Source: Bermanella sp047628755
Lineage (GTDB): Bacteria; Pseudomonadota; Gammaproteobacteria; Pseudomonadales; Oceanobacteraceae
Direction: 5' to 3'
Length of the DNA: 8,906 nucleotides
Assembly: GCA_047628755.1 (NCBI GenBank)
Contig: JBLHVV010000115.1
Coordinates: forward strand, 1-8,906
Part shown: in pieces, positions 6,281 through 8,906 of the stretch
Numbering within the stretch: position 1 is the first letter of the stretch
Layout of the letters: each line of letters begins with the position of its first letter
Notes under the pieces: generated by a model
Told to the model about the DNA's origin: nothing
What the model saw: the letters and a program-made list of their open reading frames with translations, nothing else
Database searches by the model: none
Made by a program: the position numbers and the translations under genes

Positions 6281-7033
6281 ATGGATTACTTAATTGCATG
6301 TTTGATTATGGGGCTAGGTATCGGCGTAGATGTAGCCATTGCTACATTTATGCGTGCGCATACAATGAAGCTAAAAAGAACCGTGGTAATTTGGGTAGTG
6401 GGTGTGACAAGTACCCATACACTGTTTCCAATGATAGGGTACTTACTAACATATTTTAGCTTACAAGCTTTACCTGTTTTAACACCTATTATTGGTGTTA
6501 TTGCTTTTATGTTAATTGCGCATTTCTTAATAGAAGAACTGAGGGCATACAAAGAAGCAGAGACTAACGCTGCTAGCCAGCAGTCAATTGTCGGTAATAC
6601 TTCCTTAATCAGTTTTGGTTTAATATTGGCCGTTAGCTGGGACGCATTATGGTCTGGTCCGGCAAAATCAGCTCAGGTGCTAGATTGGAGCCAATGGATG
6701 ATTTGGCTTTCGTTTATTTTGGTTGGGCTGGTCGTGCTGGTGTTTTGCTTGGTCAGTTTGTTCATTGCGAAAAAGCTCACTAGGTTGATGCCTAGTGCTA
6801 ATTCAAATAGTAATTCAATTAATAGCGCAAGACTAAAGTCCATAAATTATGGCCTATGGGTCCAATATTCTGTTATCTGCTACTTCGGCCTGTTGGCGCT
6901 ATTTCGCTATACATTTTCGTCATCAGTTACCTGGGTTTATATCTTGCTGTTCAGTTTCTTATTAATGTTTATTTTACTTAAAGTGATCCAAACCAAAGTG
7001 GTAACGGTATCTTATAATATACCAAATCATTAA
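6281..7033 (+). CDS. MntP-like integral membrane protein (putative divalent metal exporter)
   Basis: This 250-residue, very hydrophobic protein lines up by eye with the E. coli manganese exporter MntP (188 aa, six helices in two repeats). GLGIGVDVAIATFMRA (11-26) matches its first-helix block with Asp17 at the conserved acid. The run from THTLFPMIGYLL (45-56) to HFLIEELRAYKEAE (81-94) follows in the same order, and LAVSWDALWSG (116-126) matches the second-repeat block with Asp121. Two features differ: a Ser/Asn-rich linker SANSNSNSINS (172-182), and two extra hydrophobic segments (about 193-210 and 216-235). It could be a diverged MntP relative with another substrate. ATG 6281 is chosen because the first helix starts there; AAAGG (6263-6267) and GAG (6271-6273) lie upstream. 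The gene is 35 bp behind the diheme lipoprotein and probably cotranscribed with it. Confidence 0.65.
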   Translation: MDYLIACLIMGLGIGVDVAIATFMRAHTMKLKRTVVIWVVGVTSTHTLFPMIGYLLTYFSLQALPVLTPIIGVIAFMLIAHFLIEELRAYKEAETNAASQQSIVGNTSLISFGLILAVSWDALWSGPAKSAQVLDWSQWMIWLSFILVGLVVLVFCLVSLFIAKKLTRLMPSANSNSNSINSARLKSINYGLWVQYSVICYFGLLALFRYTFSSSVTWVYILLFSFLLMFILLKVIQTKVVTVSYNIPNH

Positions 7034-7067
7034 AATGACACTATCCTGCCAATTTGAATAAAACCTT

Positions 7068-7087
7068 GCCATTTAAAAGGCTTTTTT
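7068..7087 (+). terminator. Weak terminator-like element after the MntP-like gene
   Basis: GCC (7068-7070) and GGC (7079-7081) can pair around an A/T-rich centre, and six T follow directly (7082-7087). The GC stem is only three pairs with an A-A mismatch next to it, so termination here would be inefficient at best. Confidence 0.3.
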
Positions 7088-7098
7088 ACTGAATGTAA

Positions 7099-7118
7099 CA
7101 ACAGATATAGTACTGTTG
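7099..7118. repeat. Inverted repeat CAACAG-N8-CTGTTG upstream of ybbA
   Basis: Perfect 6-bp arms CAACAG (7099-7104) and CTGTTG (7113-7118) flank ATATAGTA, in which TATAGT could be a -10 hexamer. The layout resembles a dimeric repressor site, but no regulator is known and the spacing is not that of a LexA box. Confidence 0.4.
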
Positions 7119-7122
7119 CGAA

Positions 7123-7151
7123 TTGAGGTTAATAGTGTTTGAATTTACTAT
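7123..7151 (+). promoter_or_regulatory. Candidate promoter of ybbA-ybbP
   Basis: TTGAGG (7123-7128) and TACTAT (7146-7151) are separated by exactly 17 bp, each matching four of six sigma-70 consensus bases. The start codon is 32 bases beyond the -10. The spacer and -10 are covered by the inverted repeat at 7129-7154. Confidence 0.4.
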
Positions 7152-7154
7152 TAA
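7129..7154. repeat. Inverted repeat TTAATAGT-N10-ACTATTAA over the candidate ybbA promoter
   Basis: Perfect 8-bp arms TTAATAGT (7129-7136) and ACTATTAA (7147-7154) are separated by ten bases. The site overlaps the candidate -10 and could be an operator. AT-rich arms can arise by chance, so the role is inference. Confidence 0.45.
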
Positions 7155-7183
7155 TATAAAATTCACAAAGGGCAATACCTATC

Positions 7184-7876
7184 ATGTTACAAGTGAAAAA
7201 CGTCAGCAAATCACTTACGTTAGCCGACCATACGCTGGATATCTTAGTGAATGTTAACCTAGATGTTAAAGCTGGGGAGTCACTGGCGATAGTAGGTAAA
7301 AGTGGTTCTGGTAAGTCTACTCTTCTAAGTCTCCTAGCAGGCTTAGATCAGGCCACTTCAGGCCAAATTCTAATTAATGATCAGGACCTGTCGATCATGA
7401 CTGAGGATGGCCGCGCAGCGGTTCGCAAGCAGCACGTGGGCTTTGTATTTCAAAACTTCCAGTTGTTGCCTCATTTGACCGCGTTAGATAATGTTATGTT
7501 ACCACTTGAATTACTGGGGACTAAAAATCCGAAAAAAGTTGCTGCAGAGTGGCTAGGAAAAGTAGGGTTAGCTGACCGCTTAACCCATCAGCCAAATCAA
7601 TTAAGTGGCGGTGAACAACAACGAGTGGCCATTGCTAGAGCATTCTGTGCAGAGCCCGATCTTTTATTTGCCGATGAACCTACAGGTAACCTAGACGAAC
7701 ACACTGGTGAAACTATAGAAGACTTATTGTTCACTCTTAACAAAGAATTGGGCACAACATTAATTTTAGTTACCCACGATGATCAACTAGCAAAAAAATG
7801 TCAGCGACAAGTGCATTTAGAAGACGGTGCGTTAACAGAAAACGTTAACGGCGATGTTCATAAGGCTATGTCATGA
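7184..7876 (+). CDS. ybbA: ABC transporter ATP-binding protein YbbA
   Basis: The 230-residue product is a complete LolD/MacB-type ATPase and matches E. coli YbbA closely over its length. It carries Walker A GKSGSGKST (38-46), the Q-loop glutamine at 90 in GFVFQNF, signature LSGGEQQ (140-146), Walker B LLFADEP (160-166) with Glu165 as catalytic base, D-loop region GNLD (168-171), and the switch histidine His198 in VTHDD. It is cytoplasmic and should dimerise on the FtsX-like permease encoded next. YbbA/YbbP-type pairs belong to the MacB/Lol group, which transmits mechanical work to the periplasm rather than importing solutes; the cargo of YbbAP is not settled. AAAGGG (7167-7172) is the ribosome site, eleven bases before the ATG. 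The stop overlaps the next start as ATGA, indicating translational coupling. In E. coli the pair lies beside tesA; here it follows the MntP-like gene. Confidence 0.93.
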   Translation: MLQVKNVSKSLTLADHTLDILVNVNLDVKAGESLAIVGKSGSGKSTLLSLLAGLDQATSGQILINDQDLSIMTEDGRAAVRKQHVGFVFQNFQLLPHLTALDNVMLPLELLGTKNPKKVAAEWLGKVGLADRLTHQPNQLSGGEQQRVAIARAFCAEPDLLFADEPTGNLDEHTGETIEDLLFTLNKELGTTLILVTHDDQLAKKCQRQVHLEDGALTENVNGDVHKAMS

Positions 7877-8906
7877 ATAGCATGCAATTATGCATATTGT
7901 CATTTAAGCATTGGCTTAATGATCTTAAATCAAACGAGAAACGCTTACTGCTATTAGCTACTCTGTTAGCGGCTGTTAGTATGGCTATGGTGTCGTCATT
8001 CGGCGATAGACTCTCTAGAACGATGAAGCACAGCGCCAGCGAATTAATTGCTGGGGATTTAACGCTGTTCTCATCTCGACAAGTATCTTCTGACTTTATT
8101 ATTAAAGCTAAAGACTTAGGTCTTAATACATCAAGTGCCCTTGGTTTTTCTACCATGGCTTACGCTAATGATAAATTACAACTTGTTAGAGTCAGGTCGG
8201 TTGATGAATTTTATCCACTTAAAGGATACAACCAAGTAGCCAATGGATTTTCATATGAAGAAAATGGCAAAGGTGTATTAATTGCTGAAGCTCCAAAACC
8301 TGGAATGCTTTGGGCAGAAGAGCGAATTCTAAAGCGATTAGACGCTAGCATTGGCCAGCAGATTGAAATTGGCGACGAAGTATTCGTTGTTGAAAAAATA
8401 TTACAGCAAGATGCCGACCGAAGTGGCAGTTTGTTTAGTCCATTTGGTCGTATTTTAATGTCCAAGTCCGATGTGGAAAAAACGGGTGTAATTACTGAAA
8501 GTAGTCGGATCTGGTATAAATATTATTTTACTGGCGATGAAAAAACTATCAACGAATTTACTGATTGGTTAAAGCCTCAGCTAAATAAAGCTGAGAAACT
8601 AGGTGGCGTTGATAATCAGCAAAATAATGTGGGCAGTGCGCTAGAGAAAGCTCAGCAATACCTGTCATTGGCCAGTTTAATTAGCGTATTACTTGCTGCT
8701 GTTGCTATAGCGTTGTGTGCGCAAAGGTACAGCGAACGCCATTTCAATACGGCTGCGTTACTTCGATGCTTAGGGGCAAGTGGTGCACAAGTTAGAAACT
8801 TGTTTATATTGAAATTATTTTATACGGCAATGCTAGGTGCTGTGGTTGGCTCTGCGCTGGGTTTTGGGTTGCATTATTGGCTGTTGGATTTAGTGGCTGA
8901 TGTATT
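7873..8906 (+). CDS. ybbP: ABC transporter permease YbbP, FtsX family (N-terminal 344 residues; runs off the window)
   Basis: The frame opens with the ATG at 7873-7875, overlapping the ybbA stop, and stays open to the last base, giving 344 residues. E. coli YbbP has about 804, so less than half is visible. A first membrane helix lies at about 25-43, followed by a periplasmic MacB/FtsX-type domain including ASELIAGDLTLFSSRQVS (55-72) and DRSGSLFSPFGRILMS (182-197), a block typical of YbbP. Helices at about 263-282 and 311-335 begin the first FtsX core, with the cytoplasmic coupling stretch AALLRCLGASGAQVRNLF (294-311) between them. It is the inner-membrane partner of the ATPase upstream. No frame disruption is seen in the visible part. 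A second ATG three codons in (7882) is possible, but the ATGA overlap favours the first. Confidence 0.92.
   Translation, partial: MNSMQLCILSFKHWLNDLKSNEKRLLLLATLLAAVSMAMVSSFGDRLSRTMKHSASELIAGDLTLFSSRQVSSDFIIKAKDLGLNTSSALGFSTMAYANDKLQLVRVRSVDEFYPLKGYNQVANGFSYEENGKGVLIAEAPKPGMLWAEERILKRLDASIGQQIEIGDEVFVVEKILQQDADRSGSLFSPFGRILMSKSDVEKTGVITESSRIWYKYYFTGDEKTINEFTDWLKPQLNKAEKLGGVDNQQNNVGSALEKAQQYLSLASLISVLLAAVAIALCAQRYSERHFNTAALLRCLGASGAQVRNLFILKLFYTAMLGAVVGSALGFGLHYWLLDLVADV

Noticed and set aside
6784..6850. Ser/Asn-rich coding stretch as a tandem DNA repeat
   Set aside because: The amino acids repeat (SNSNS) but the codons vary and no unit of fixed length is duplicated at DNA level.
7099..7118. 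LexA/SOS box
   Set aside because: The arms are CAACAG/CTGTTG with an 8-bp spacer, not the CTG-N10-CAG layout of a LexA site.
7866..8465. Minus-strand frames 7866-8156 and 8211-8465 inside ybbP
   Set aside because: They are antisense to the permease, which is continuous and matches YbbP throughout.

Overview
The window looks like chromosome from a fairly AT-rich gammaproteobacterium, most likely a marine Alteromonadales-type organism. The grounds are a close match to the E. coli YbbA/YbbP pair, an RlmI-type rRNA methyltransferase, a stand-alone PilZ protein, and secreted lipoproteins including a c-type cytochrome. This assignment rests on recalled protein families and composition only; no search was run. 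No tRNA, rRNA, insertion sequence, CRISPR array or phage gene was recognised.

Left part (1-2327), all on the minus strand. In transcription order it holds a small PilZ c-di-GMP receptor, an RlmI-family 23S rRNA methyltransferase closed by a strong rho-independent terminator (681-716), and a nitroreductase-family flavoprotein whose C-terminus runs off the window at base 1. These look like unrelated housekeeping or accessory genes rather than one pathway.

Middle part (2565-7033), plus strand, divergent from the PilZ gene. Three co-oriented genes encode a 634-aa PhoX/DUF839-family lipoprotein, a lipoprotein with two widely spaced CxxCH heme c motifs plus a canonical EF-hand-like loop, and a membrane protein resembling the MntP manganese exporter with extra C-terminal helices. 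A terminator hairpin lies between the first two genes and its T-tract ends directly before the second gene's start region. The first two genes are visibly more AT-rich than their neighbours. This is the least ordinary part of the window. I infer a possible cell-envelope module linking a metal-dependent (Fe/Ca) PhoX-type enzyme, periplasmic redox chemistry and divalent metal transport, but no function is demonstrated.

Right part (7184 to the end), plus strand: the ABC ATPase YbbA and, overlapping it by ATGA, the N-terminal 344 residues of its FtsX-family permease YbbP, which continues past the window. Two inverted repeats and a candidate promoter lie just upstream of ybbA. The pair probably has its own promoter, with only a weak terminator-like element separating it from the MntP-like gene.
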